In this document: positions 45,101-57,283 of the stretch, piece by piece
How the letters are laid out: every line of letters starts with the position of its first letter
Position numbering within the stretch: position 1 is the stretch's first letter
Origin: Dactylonectria macrodidyma
Taxonomy: Eukaryota; Ascomycota; Sordariomycetes; Hypocreales; Nectriaceae
Direction: 5' to 3'
NCBI GenBank assembly: GCA_020744425.1
Contig: JAGMUV010000013.1
Location: 124,001-188,000, forward strand
DNA: 64,000 nt
Translations under genes and position numbers: made by a program
Notes under the pieces: model-generated
What the model was told of the DNA's origin: nothing
The model's database searches: none
What the model saw: only the letters and a program-made list of their open reading frames with translations

Positions 45101-47475
45101 TTAAATGGGAGTTAATGATGGATATTGCGTTGTATGATGGTTGTTAGGACGCCTTGGCCAATATTCAAAGGGATACCCGCGCAGGGGCCGAGGAGTGTAC
45201 GATGTCTGAGTTGTTAGAACACAAACCATCTCCGCTCCCCGTGGCAAGGCAGCTGATCACATCCTCAATCAGCCTCGACCTTGACCCCCCCCCTAGGCTG
45301 GCGATGACTCGATTCACCCTCTGAGGAGATGTCACCCTGCAATGGCTCTAAGCCTAGTAGAAATGGTTTTTTTGATACGACACAAGGACTAGGCTTATGT
45401 GACTGTCATTTTGGTGTCATTCTGTCTGACGTGCGAAGTTTTCAGGTATCACGTCAAGCCGGGGATCCGTTTAGTTGAGGCTCTGTAGGGAATAATCTCC
45501 CCCACGGAGTGACATCGTGACACGGGATCTAGCCATGGACCTTTGCACTAGCTTCGGGACTTTCCGGCATTACATAGAACAAGCTATAGAGAATCTAGAA
45601 CAAGACAGACAAGGCCAGCATCCAATCATGTTTTACTATAACTTATGTTTGTCTTAGCCTCAACTGCTAAAATTGTGAAACAAACTACTTTTTTTTGCCT
45701 TTGTGCCAGCAACTCGCTCGCCCCTAATGGAGCGGACAGCTATTTCGATAGTCTCAGCCTCAACGCTAACCATCGAACCTTAACTTCATGTCGGCAAGCT
45801 GAGTGGATCGGCCAGTGAAGCTGCTTTATGAGAAAGTCTTGACGTGGGCAGTGGTTGTGGAGTGGCGGACGGTCCTCCCCGGATCCCGCTACCTTTACCG
45901 GTATCACAGCGTGCCTTCTAATATCCAATTGACTAAGAACGGGAAAGAAATATGAATGAGCGGCGTGGTTTAGCCACATGGAATGCGTATGAGTGGGATC
46001 TGCGCCATTGTTATTTCATCAACGCTGAAATAGGGATGTCACATGTGGCCATTCAACAGCCAGAAGACTAGCGGTCTGCGGCCCGATTACTTGCAGAGCC
46101 TGGTGACGGCCAAGGACGGCCGTTTGTATACATATCACATGGGAGAAACGATGTTAGGAATCTAGGAGAGATTGTACTCTATACTGTAACGGGCTACAAG
46201 AGCGGATGCCTCAGACTTTTCTATGACATGTTGTGAATCCCTATCTGCCATGTGATTGGCGGCGATGCTGCCACTTGCATCCTGCCATTTCTCAATCGGA
46301 ATAGCTCCAGTCGCCTCGTGCCGCGTGGTACCTGAGACCTTGCATATGGTCAACCCATGGTGACGCTACCCTTTCACATCCCCGAAGTATCCCATGTACA
46401 CAGACTATGTTTCATTATATTCCGGGATACACTATTGGCACTCATTCCTGTACGGCCGCCGATATGTGGGCCAAGGTGCTTGCAGTTCAGCTCACCGTCT
46501 CCGTCACACCCGCCACACCTATAGCGTGTTTCAGCTGCTCGTCGCCTGCACCATGTGATGAATTCGGTAAATAGTGGTACTATCAGTCTATGGCAATATA
46601 CTCACACGACGCACATTGGCGGAGTTGGTGCCTCTGAGGCCAGGAGATGCTCAACCATGGGTTGGTTGATCTGGCTCATGATGGCTAGATTATTCGCTAG
46701 CTCAGCCTTCTGGACTACCTGGTGCCTTGGCCGTGCCCATGGTGACGTGGAGATGACCCTGACGTGGTGGGAGTCAGCGTGCAGGACTCCCCCGAGGAGC
46801 GACGTCCATAGGTCTGTTGACATGGTGATGGGTGCTGTTCAGTTTGATGTTTCCGGTTGGTGAACAGACGATGAATTCACAAGTCAATGACGCGGGATTG
46901 ACCTGCAGTAGCCTGGAAAAGTGCAAGAGGAGCAGAGAAGCATCCAATGGCATGACTTGACCCATCGCCAAGTTACTCAGGCAGCATCACCACACCTAAA
47001 TGTCGGCATTCAATTAACGGGTTGTAGCAATCATACTGTGGCAGTGAAGCAGCAGAACGCTCTCAAGGCTGCCGGCAGCCGTGTTATCCGCCGCCTTTAG
47101 CTTGACGAAGGATATGTGGATGCCACAGTTATAGCGGGCTCTGCCTGTGGCCCCGCGGCCCAACTGATGGAGTCGGCGAAAGAGGTTGATGGAAGAAAAT
47201 ATGTTATCGAGAAATACGTGATATGTGAAACCCAGCAGAAGATTTACTAGAGTAACAACCTCAGCATGGGTTGGGTGTAGATAGGTCGTCTTCCTTTCGT
47301 GTATCTGCCGCTAGCAAAACCTTCTCTCGAGTGACTGAGGAGGTTGGAACCTCGTCGCAAACCTCGGGCAAAGTAGGTGCATCGCTTTGTTGAAGAAGGT
47401 GTCTGCGTGTTTGGTGTACTTCACGGTCGTTTCCAAGACTAGCATAGATGAAAGTTGTCAGTAGTTAGTTTATTA
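42151..47475. other. long gene-poor, partly AT-rich stretch
   Basis: About 5.3 kb in which I could not support a gene. Open frames of 60-140 codons occur (for example 43861-44286 on the minus strand, 46555-46863 on the plus strand) but show no motifs and overlap others. The segment 44740-45070 is rich in TA-containing words (cttaattaac, ttaattagtg), as expected of repeat DNA after RIP. A frame at 47042-47245 is coding-like apart from one stop (AAGSRVIRRL, stop, LDEGYVDATVIAGSACGP), perhaps a gene fragment, but I could not identify it. Confidence 0.5.
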
Positions 47476-48202
47476 TCATAGTTGGGTGCAGAAGTTGGAC
47501 AAATCAATCATGCGCCCACTATTCTCAACAATGTTTGTGCGTATGCCTTCAGGAAGAACAGCGCTGCATCTGATCCCGTCATGCCGGTGCATCCAAGCCG
47601 TATTGCGAGCTAGTCCTAGCAGTGCATGCTTCGACGACGTATACGTTGCACCTGCAACCGCGCCTCGGGCAGCCGCAGCAGAGCACACATTGACGATACT
47701 TCCTCTTTCTGGCATTTCATTCTTCAGCATGTGAGGCATGACGGCACGCATGAGGAACATAGGGCCCTCTATGTTGATGCCCATGACACGGCGCCACACG
47801 ACAAGCGTGCTATCGGCTACGCTCTCTACATTCGGACACATTAGCAGGAGTCTAAGGAAGAGTACTGAGATTGGCGTTACTGTTGTCATCTGTGATCCCA
47901 GCGTTGTTTACGAGTACGTCAATCCTGCCCCATTTCGTCAAGACCTGCTCAACTGAGATTGACTTGTTCCTCGCTGGCGACGTTGCATATGATGGGGAGG
48001 AAGTTGTCGTTCTGAAGTGAGTTTGCCGGTTGGACCACATCAAGGGAAGCAACCTTCGCACCTTGCCTAAGAAATGCCTCAACTGTGCTGGCACCTACAC
48101 CCTGACTACCTCCTGTGACAATGACGACCTTGGAATCTGTATAAGTAGATGGTGGAAGTTTGGACGAGTACAAGTCGCCACACTTACTTTAGACGATGCC
48201 AT
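47476..48202 (-). pseudogene. short-chain dehydrogenase/reductase with an internal frameshift
   Basis: Exon 48202-48188 (MASSK) joins to 48128 to give MASSKVVIVTGGSQGVG, a perfect SDR cofactor motif. The frame runs through ASLDVVQPA and CNVASEEQVNLS, then meets a stop at about 47955, while the correct continuation (VEQVLTKWGRIDVLVNNAGI) is in another frame. One extra base (or two missing) in cctccccatc...aatctcagttgag explains it, and no intron fits. A later intron 47880-47826 leads to the last exon with RVMGINIEGPMF, IVNVCSAAAARG, the catalytic YTSSKHA and ARNTAWMHRHDGIR. Apart from the frameshift every SDR motif is present, so it is a very recent pseudogene or a base-call error. It ends 0.5 kb from the adenylation fusion gene. 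Confidence 0.65.
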
Positions 48203-48734
48203 ATTCGAAGAGTTAAAGGATGGATTACTTGAAGCACGTGGATATGACGGAAAGAAAGAGACAGCTCTTTCATGGGATTTTTATTCAGGCATAAAATACT
48301 CATGAGAATATCGTATGATTATATTACGATACGCGGCTGAGTGTAACTGCCATGGTTTTCCCCGCGTCGGATCCTCGGGGTAGTAACACGGAGCTCGGTG
48401 TCTAATAACATTCCGGATAGTAGCCCGATGCCGAACGACGGGGTTAACTAAGTAGACTAAAAGGTGACTAGCCGCCGCTACGGGAGTCGTTACGAATGAA
48501 GGCACACTCGTCGGAATATTGGAATAGTACAAGTAGGCACGGAAATCTCGTTTCTTCGATGTCACGAAACACAGACACACTCCAGCCGTGCCGTAGGGGT
48601 ATGAAGGAGAGGGGACGTCGATTTTCGGCGACAACGCCAGGTTGCCGCTCATGAGTTCACGGTGATAGTTTGGTCTTGAAACATAACAGAGACGAACCCA
48701 ATCGCAAATAACAATGAATATATACCTATATCTC
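48203..48734. other. intergenic stretch, no gene seen
   Basis: About 530 bases between the start of the broken SDR and the stop of the adenylation fusion gene, both on the minus strand. A minus-strand frame overlaps most of it but lacks motifs. It is likely the 3' flank of one gene and the promoter of the other. Confidence 0.45.
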
Positions 48735-51700
48735 TTAACTATCCCAAATTGCTCCAAATGCAGGTAACCCCCGGGACTCAAGTCCGTACACGACCTTTTT
48801 CGTGATCTTCTCATTAGCGATAATGATGATAGCCTCTGCCTTGAACCCTTTGGCTAGGTTATAGCCCATCTTGACGAGGTCTGGGCGGCCGAGTCTCTTT
48901 GTATCGTGAATAACTGCACCAGGAATCTTGCTTGTAATCGTGTCGCAAAGCTCGTGTCCAAATGTCTTTTCTGGTTGAGACGTCGACCAAATGAGCTGAG
49001 TTGGACAGGACGGATTCTGGATATGCCCCAAAACAGGCCCAATGCCGGACCCTGTGGCAATCAAAACCACGCGGTTAAATAGTGTAGCGATGCGCATGAC
49101 ACCACAAGTGGGCACTCCACGTGTCCAAATATGGGTTGGGGCTTGCTGTATGGTTGACTTTGTCCAGTCGCCCGCGTTTGAGACGACTAGAGAATAGCCC
49201 TTCGGGTGACCTTTACTAGCCTCTGGGGCTGGGATGGTGGCAAATGAATGCCACTCTAGGAGAGGACTTCTTGATAACCGAGCGAAGGATCCGTTGACGG
49301 GTACCGTGTAGTCAAAATGAAGTCTCACGGCATGGTCTGAGAGCACTTCCGCTTGAACAGGCACCTTTCGGAGAAAAACCCACGATAGTGCGACGCTTGC
49401 CGTGGCAGCAGCAAGAAGCCAGAATGAAGGCGATCCTACACATGCACTGCCAAATGATGTGTTCTCTTCCTTAGTGTCGTTGCAAGTGATAAGTACCTGG
49501 GCCCAGAAGAGACCAAGCATCGTCCATCCAATGAAGCGATGAGTTTTCTCGAACAAATCGTGATGGGTCTTGCGCATAGATGGCCACGCAAGCACGAACA
49601 TGACGAGAAAGAGTGCGGAGAGAATCCAAGATATGATCTTCCCACCGAGGGATTGGAAACCCCAGTTTGTGCAAGTTGATGTCATGCAGACAATGTCGGC
49701 AATATTACCAGCGAGAAGCCAGGCCCCAGCAGCTATGGCGGCGCCAGAGTGAACGCCACCAAGATGGTAAATTTTTGCGCACCTAGCGCGAATACAGAGT
49801 GGCCATGACTTTGGCACACTGCAGCTGATGGTGTATAGTAGGTTGATGATGAAATCCTGCCGAATCAACACGGCTGTCGCCAGGTTGATGGCGGTAATAG
49901 TGCCGATCCACTCTCTCTGGATGCCAGAAAACACGAGTGCCAGGGTCGCAGCAATGTTGAATATGCCAACCACAGTGAACAAGCGGCGATAGACAATGAG
50001 GGCACGATATCGAAGCCCTCGGAGATACTTTCGGTGTCTCTTCTCTGGAAGAGCCGCTTCGAGGTCGACATTCTCGTCCACCACGGTGATGTCTGACTTG
50101 TATGACTTGTATGACTTGTATGACTTCTCAGACGCCACACTATTTTGTGTCAGGGTGGATGCTGAAGAATCAGACCGATTGTGTCCCAAAACAGCGGGCT
50201 CAGGTTTGCGAATATGTCCTGAGGAAGCCTTCGTGAACGGCTCGGATTCGCTCGCTTTGGATATGAGCGCTTTCTTGTCTATTTTTCCATTCTGCGTCAT
50301 CGGGAGCGAATCCAACAAGTGGAAGCGAACCGGTATCGCATAGTATGGTTGACTTTTGCTAACAGATTTTGATACGATTTCGAGATCACAGTCTCGAGGC
50401 GTGAGAAACCCGTGGATTTCACCCTCGATAAGAAGTGCAGCTGCCCTGTCGACGGATGGACTCGATGCAAGAGATGCAGCTACTCCATCCAGCTCCACTC
50501 GGAAGCCCTGCTTGCGTTAACAATCCATCAGTTTCTTATGGGTTGCAGGGGTCATACCTTGACTTTAACTTGGTCATCTACCCGCCCAAGCATATCGATG
50601 GAGCCATTGGCATTCCATCTGCAGAGGTCTCCGGTATTGTAGATTTTCGATCTATAAAAATTTAGCAATATGAAATTATCACTTTCAAGGCCCATGTGTA
50701 TATCCTACCCGTCATCTTTGAAAGGATCGAGGATATAATTCTCGGCCGTTTTGTTAGGGAGGGCAACGTAGCCCCGTGTAACGCCTGCTCCGCCAGCCCA
50801 CATGACACCAACCTCGCCGATTCCAACGGGAACTTTCAGTTTGTCAAGCAAATAGACAGCATTATTCGGTGTGGGTGTGCCGATGGACAATTGCTGGCCT
50901 GGAATATGTCGGTGCATGGTGTTGACAATAGTAGTTTCAGTTGGGCCACAGCAGTTGTAATAAGTGCAGTGAGATGCCCACGTATCAGCAAGCCTAAACA
51001 TTCTTTAGTACTTCGTGTTCTATCTCAACGAGATGCTACGTACTTTTGTGAAGATGGCTCGCCAGCTGTAGCTGCAAGCTTGAGGTTTGGGCAGTCCGCG
51101 GGTGCATATTTACTGAGTATGCTTGGAGTGCAAATAAGAACGTCAATCTGAAATAGCAATTTAGTAAAAGATCATCTGGACAATATTGCTACTCACATTT
51201 TGCAAAACCTTTTCCCAATTTGAACCTCTAAGAATGAGAGTTCCTCCATTTACAAGACAGCCAAGTATCTCCCATGCAGCTACAGAAGGGCACGTCAGTC
51301 AAATGCAAGAAATAACGGCGATGTGAAGGGCACACTACCCATGTCGAAGCTGATGCTCAAAACCTGTCCAACTCGGGTTCCTGGCACGATGCCTAAGTCA
51401 CCGGGCGATTGGCAGATGAGGTTTGTGACATTTCGATGGGTGACATCGACACCTTTAGGTGTCCCGGAGGTGCCTTGAATATGGAGTTAGTCTCTCTGTA
51501 GCAGTAAGGGTGGAAGATGAAAGACTTACCAGAGGTATAGATCACATAGCATCCATCATCAGGACTGACGGGGAATTGCGAAATGTCGTGAAGAGAATAA
51601 CCTTCCACCTCTTCGTCATTTAGTTCGTCGATTGTAACGATATTTGATTCAGTGATACCCCATAGTCGATGACGAGTGGAGCTTAAAGCCAACACTGTGC

Positions 51701-52100
51701 AGCAACGAGTTTGCTCCAACACCAATCTCAAGGTTCCATCGGGAACAACACTTCCATCCAAGGGGACATACTGAGCTCGGCAAGACAGGATAGACATGAT
51801 GCCAACCAACATGTCTATCCCCCGCTTCACGACAAGTGGAACTCGGTCTCCAGGATGGACACCAAGTGCTCGCAACTTGTGCGCGAGCCTTGTACTTCTA
51901 GACGCAAGTTGGCCGTAAGTGATGCTTGCTGGCGGCTCAACGGACATGTCTTGAGCAGCGATGGCATTAGGTTGTGTGGCAGCATGATGTTGGAAAGCTG
52001 CAGTAACTGTTGAGAAGCGAGGGGTGTGGTGTAGTCCGTAAGTGAATGGAGTTGGCATTGGACCTCGGCTAGCCATAGTCGACTGCGGCAACTTCTCCAT
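48735..52100 (-). CDS. NRPS-like adenylation domain fused to a transmembrane ferric-reductase-like domain
   Basis: Exons 52100-51530, 51473-51339, 51279-51197, 51147-51044, 50993-50709, 50651-50558 and 50507-48735 join in frame to 1014 residues. Residues 1-505 form an adenylate-forming domain: A3 [12 protein letters not shown]5 YNCCGPTE, A7 [10 protein letters not shown]8 [17 protein letters not shown]10 Lys in [11 protein letters not shown] (K499). No carrier-protein (LGGxS) motif follows. A linker with [12 protein letters not shown] leads to several membrane helices (about 595-830) with His-rich segments ([27 protein letters not shown]) suited to heme binding. A ferredoxin-reductase-like FAD/NAD part follows ([20 protein letters not shown]) to the end. 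It may activate an acid and couple it to membrane electron transfer; the reaction is unknown. Divergent from the crotonase gene. Confidence 0.9.
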
Positions 52101-53746
52101 TGTGGGAGTTTTGTTAGAGGACAGTTGAAGCAGTGTTAATTCACTTTAGGCCAGTAATAGCAGTTATCAAGAAACGACAATGGGTAGAAGAAGTTAATGT
52201 TCAGCCTGGAGCGGTGTAGACTTTCTTATGACGTCTCATGGAATTATTAAATAGCCAAGGCAAATCAAAAGTTCTTGCATAGTTGTTCTTTGCGGATCGT
52301 TTGCCTTGATTGTTACGAAGAGGTGGATTATCGCTGCAATGTGACCACACGACCACACCCAAGCCCGATGCATCAAGCCGATGCATCGGGCCAGAGAGGT
52401 TGGGCATCGTAGTATCGGCGCTCATCAGTTGGTTACTTTCCCGTCTTCCCGCGCCTTCCTACTAGGGAAGTACCACATGACAGTAAAAATGCCTCAACAA
52501 GGCTGAGAGACCTGGGGTTGAAGCGTTTGCCAAGCGGGCCATGCCAACAATGGCTGCATGAACAGCTGCACTGTCGGCATCCGAGAGCGGCGCACTAAAA
52601 AAACTAAAAATCTTCATCACATCCGGGAACTGCATAATCGTGCTTGGAGATGTGCAGAATCTCAAAACTCCATCAGCCTGACAAGGTGTTGGGGGAATTA
52701 TCCATGTCGAGCTATCCAGACGCGTGGCTGGTCTGCCGCTACGATCGTCGGCGGGGACGCTCCCGTCAATCACTAGCAGCTCTAGCATCGATCCAGTGTC
52801 AAGCTAACTCACCACGCGAGGCAAAAACGAACGTCCTCTTCCTATCTCAGAAGTAGAGGAACCCATTAGCCTCAACATCTACAGTAGCCACCGCATTGCA
52901 GGGTGGCCCCTGTCTTCCTTGTTGACATCATCGGTCGGTTCACTTACTTATCGCCGATCTGAAGCCGCGGTTGTTGGGTAGGTAGTTTATACGCGACACG
53001 TGAAGTTGGCCTCCTTCTAACTAGGGCGGAGGCAACCAAACCGAACGCCCTGATACGGAAGGTCACAGGGACGGGTATCTCAAAACCCCATTTTGACTTT
53101 TTTTTTTTACGAGAGTCACCCCAGGCTTCTAGATAAAGGCTATATAGCGGCATATAATAAAGGCTTGGGGGTTGTAGCCGCTTGGGGGGTTACATTATAA
53201 TCTACGGGATGGTGTAATCATACCTTAAAAAGGTGAAAGTGAGGTTTTGAGATACCGGTGCATGGCCTTCCGTTCCTGACCTGTTAGTGCAAATGTGGGA
53301 TGGATCGTCCTCTGACTTTGCCGAATCGAGGGGCCATGTCAACCAACCGCCTCCCTCAAAATGACTCAAATAGGCTGACGATCAGTAAATTTAGTGCCAC
53401 GTCAGAACTGCCCGGACAGCTTTAGTTCGGAGCCAAGGCAGAGATGTCTCAGTTGAGACGTCAAGCTATTGAGTCCCTTGCTGGGTCTCAGGCATGGGCT
53501 GCTACCTGTCAACTGATCGGCACTATCAGCTTGAATTTTCTGATCATGCGAACGCTAGTAATTGGATCAACGCGGGCGGCTGGTCAGTAGTGTTGTCTTA
53601 GATGCAATGGCAGTGCCGGTCCGAAGTCCGACTGAAAATTTCCGGTTCATCTCGTTCCCCTCTCAACTTTTTGAATCTTTTTCCCTTCTGCCTTGACGCA
53701 CTAGCTTCCTTCTACCACTACACGTGTCACTACACCAATCGACACA
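52101..53746. promoter_or_regulatory. shared upstream region of the adenylation fusion and crotonase genes
   Basis: About 1.65 kb between two divergent start codons. No gene was supported inside. The arrangement would allow joint control, but I saw no recognisable binding-site cluster. Frames near 52462-52788 on both strands lack motifs. Confidence 0.35.
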
Positions 53747-54865
53747 ATGTCAGAACACTTGGTTATTCCTGCTACTCCTGTTGATGGCGTACGGGTTCTC
53801 GCTATCAATCGACCCGGCAAGAGAAATGCGCTCTCTAGTGAACTGATCTTGGTCCTTCTCAAGCAATTGTCGATCGCGGCAAAGGACAGCGCAGTACGGG
53901 CCATTATCATTACCGGTTCTAACGATTGTTTTTCCGGTATAAGAAATTTCCCACATTGTGTTTGTTGCGATTCCAGCTGACAAGTGCGATAGCCGGCGCT
54001 GATATAAAAGAGATCTCGGAAATGGACGCGGAGGCGGCCCGAAGTTGCCGCTACCTCAGCAACCTTTGCGACGAGATGCGGGCAGTGCGCAAGCCATTGA
54101 TTGCGGCAGTTGAAGGAGTGGCGGTGAGTACTAAGCCTCTTCTGCTCCATTGAACCAACCCACCCAGTGGAGGCAAGCTTGACTGATGCACGTTTCCCGG
54201 CAGCTTGGTGGAGGCTTCGAAGTGGCCCTTATGGTAAGTCTAGCAGATCCTTCGGCATTTAAAAGCGTCGATACTAGATCAACAAAAACATGGTCCACTG
54301 ACGTCAAGTTGCAAATAGTGTGATCTGATCTTCGCTTCTAACGTCGGCCGCTTTGGATTGCCGGAAGTCACTCTCGGCTTGATTCCCGGAGCAGGTGGCA
54401 CTCAGAGGCTGACCAATGCAGTGGGAAAGTTCAAGGTACTCACTCAACCCTAGACTACCTCCTCCTTCATGATAAATGCATCAGCTCACTGATGATCTGT
54501 GGAACGTAGGCCATGCAAATGATTCTGCTAGCAACGCCCATCACAGCAACCGAGGCTCTCTCACTCGGCCTTGTCGCCCAGCTCTTCGAGCCCTACACGG
54601 TTCTTGACAAGACTGTGGAGATAGCGTCTAAGTTGGCAGCCTCGAGCGCGACAGCGCTCTCATTGGCCAAAGACGCGATATGCCGCGGTAAGATATCTTT
54701 CCGTCATCTTCCAGAGCTTGGACTCACACACTTGTAGCTGACGACCTTGGCCGTGACGACGAGTTTGAACGGAACTTGTATTACTTTGCGTTTGGAACCC
54801 AAGATAAGAAAGAAGGTGTTGAGGCATTTCTAGGAAAGCGCCAGCCGAACTGGCATGCTGAATAA
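53747..54865 (+). CDS. enoyl-CoA hydratase/isomerase (crotonase) family protein
   Basis: Predicted to hydrate enoyl-CoA thioesters, as in fatty or branched-chain acid breakdown. Exons 53747-53936, 53993-54123, 54204-54233 (only 30 bases), 54319-54435, 54510-54687 and 54738-54865 give 257 residues, the normal family length. Landmarks are [15 protein letters not shown], the oxyanion motif [34 protein letters not shown] with the first catalytic Glu (GGGFE), [20 protein letters not shown] with the second, and [13 protein letters not shown]. No obvious mitochondrial presequence, and the last residues (WHAE) are not a standard peroxisomal PTS1. The ATG lies in acaATGtc directly before a typical N-terminus. 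Divergent from the adenylation fusion gene, so the two could share a pathway. Confidence 0.92.
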
Positions 54866-54965
54866 CTATCCCGCAGGTACACTCAATACCGTCTAGATGT
54901 GGGCAAGGTAATAAAAGCCCAATTATCTATCGTTTCTAGTATTGCCATCAATCTGTTTAACCTCA

Positions 54966-57283
54966 TCAATTCTCGTCCAGGGACGATAAAAAAGTGTCAA
55001 AGTCGAACTCGAGCTCTTGGCCGGGTATTTGGTCCACCATGTTCGCAAGGAAATCGATATCTGCTGCCGGCGCCTCATCCCAGCCGCCATTGTGGATTCT
55101 AGACGCCGGGGCTTCTGCTGACTCGCCGATGTGTACGGAAGCACCAGAAGTGATGTCGAGTTGTTGAGGTGCGTCAAGGTTATTTGTGTTGTCTCGATGG
55201 TTGTTGGGGGAGGTATTGCTCTCTCTGAATGACCTCAGTATACTCTGCAGCACAGTTCCAAAGGCATTCGTGAGTGTTTCCGGCGTCAGAGCCTGCTCAA
55301 CTGCACGGTCAACAAGGCCTCCAACATGAGGCCGCATTCGCCTTGGGAACTCATTTTGAGCAAACACTTCGAATCGTTCGAGAATTGTTCTCCCACTCTC
55401 CAGTCCCCTGGAGCTTTCTTCTGTGAACAGAAGACTTTGATCTGTGCAGCGGGTTAGTCTGAATGGCTATGAAGGGGTGGAATCCGTACACGGAGATGGG
55501 ATTAACTCGTCACCGGGAAAGAGGATCCCATAAACATCGACCCATTTTTCTTCCTCTGTTGGCTTTCTCTTAGTTCTTCTCTTCGAGCGTAGTCTCCGCT
55601 CCTGGTCCTCATCGATGCCCTCCCGCTGTGCTAGGTCCCGGAGCTGACACGGAACTGGCAGCCTCTGATGTTCAGTAAAACTAGCCAGTGATCCAAGATC
55701 TTCATAGCACCGATTACACTGATACCTCGGTAACATATGACGTCGATACAGGTGCTCCCTACGGATATGACGTTGTTAGTAGTTATACCTTCGCAAGTTA
55801 CCGTAACTCACTTGACTCTATGGACAGTTGGCCATCCATGCCAACAGCAACTCCATTTAGGATGCCGACAACGTGCTTCGTTATGCTTGAGAAATGGACA
55901 CGCAAATAGCAATAATTCTTCGACATCATTCGTTTTTCGCTTTTACTTTGTTTCTTCTTCATTGTTGTCATCACTCATACCGTCATTTTCCTCTCCATCA
56001 GCCACATGCTTTCGGCGCTTGCTACCTCTCTGTCCCCTAGTGTCTGCTAGATGTAGCCTGTCGCCGGAAGGGTTAGATTCGGTCTCAGGTATAGTGGCGT
56101 TTTCGGGTGATCGGTCCCCTCTACCACAAGCCCACTCTGAAAGTTTCCGAGTCAAAGCGACTTTGAACCAAGTCATCACATGGTCAATCACAGCATTCCT
56201 CCGAGCAAACGCAATTTCCTCGGGTGTCATTTCCTTAGTCGTTTTTGAAGATGCAGTATTGCTCGTTGTTAAAGAACCTTTAACATGTTTTTCGTTAGAC
56301 CTTGAAGAAGTATGGTTTCTGGATCCTGTCTCAACGACTAAGTCCGGGCCATCAAGAGAAAGGTCATCTTCAGGGTGTGATTTCGACCCCAAACGGGAAC
56401 CGCCTGCATCCTCAGGCTCCAGGCTTCCTAGAGCACCTCTGTTAGAGTGATTTTCTCTCGGTATTTGAAGAGTGCCTCCATCTTCTGAAAGTGACTCAAG
56501 GTCAAAACCTCCGGAGCTGGTGCTTGAAGTGAGATCGGAATGTGCAATCAACTCAGAGGCGTTTATTATTTCGTGGTTATACATGTCGACCCGAATGAGC
56601 ATGTGATGATGAAGATGATCCAAGAAGAAGAAGTCAGGTCGTATTTGACTGGCCACAAGGTGCTGGATTCTGAAGTGCTGGGCAATGTGAAGCATCCGCG
56701 CGTGGTAGGATACCCAGCAATCTGCTAGCGAGTCGGATTGCGCTACGAACTCGCGATTGCAGAACCAACAGATGCAATGCGGAGGGAACTTATTGCACAA
56801 GTGATGCGCAATGTGCGCTATCCAGCCTTCCTCGTCATCTATGTCAAAGGTTGCCCCACAGTCGTGATATCTGACAAATTCGCAAGGGAGTCTTGATGTG
56901 CCCAGATTCGGAGTTGTCTGGCGTTGGAAACCGACCATGTGATCGATTGAGGAAGACCTGGAAGGGGTTATCTGGACCTCTGTTTCTTCGAACAATGATG
57001 AGCGCGATGTGGAGCCACTAGAAGACGAAGAAGATCTGCTGCATGACCTTCGATGGTGCTCCGGAATATCCATAGGGCCATGGCCACTATCTGACATGAC
57101 ATGGCAAGCATAATAATGTGCTTGAGGCATCTGGTTGAGAGAGGGAACGCCATACAGCATAACACGACTCCTCCGCATGTGGAACTCATCGAGCCAGCCT
57201 TGTATGCCATCATTTGCGTCCTGTCGTGAAGTAGCGCCTCGCGAAGCGGGATCGGTGAGGCTGGAGACGGAAGCCGCATCCAT
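54966..57283 (-). CDS. C2H2-type zinc-finger protein of a fungal family
   Basis: Likely nuclear DNA-binding or regulatory protein. Exons 57283-55981, 55917-55812, 55758-55490 and 55441-54966 give 717 residues. The N-terminal half is Ser-rich with two Cys/His groups (CEFVRYHDCGATF, HCICWFCNREF). A helix with VIDHVMTWFKVALTRKLSEW follows, then a low-complexity acidic/basic stretch. The conserved core comes next: FACPFLKHNEARC, WPTVHRVKEHLYRRHMLPR, then a C2H2 finger (YQCNRCYEDLGSLASFTEHQ), GIDEDQERRLRSK and EEEKWVDVYGILFPGDELIPSPY. This arrangement recurs in many fungal hypothetical proteins with a degenerate finger. The third donor was placed at 55489 because it completes IPSPY and keeps frame. 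The first donor (GTATGA at 55980) was chosen over a GT nearer the stop for the same reason. Targets are unknown. Confidence 0.85.

Noticed and set aside
55921..55945. Zinc-finger gene ending at the stop at 55943
   Set aside because: The conserved core (FACPFLKHN...) lies beyond it, and a GTATGA donor at 55980 joins to it in frame, so the stop is within an intron.
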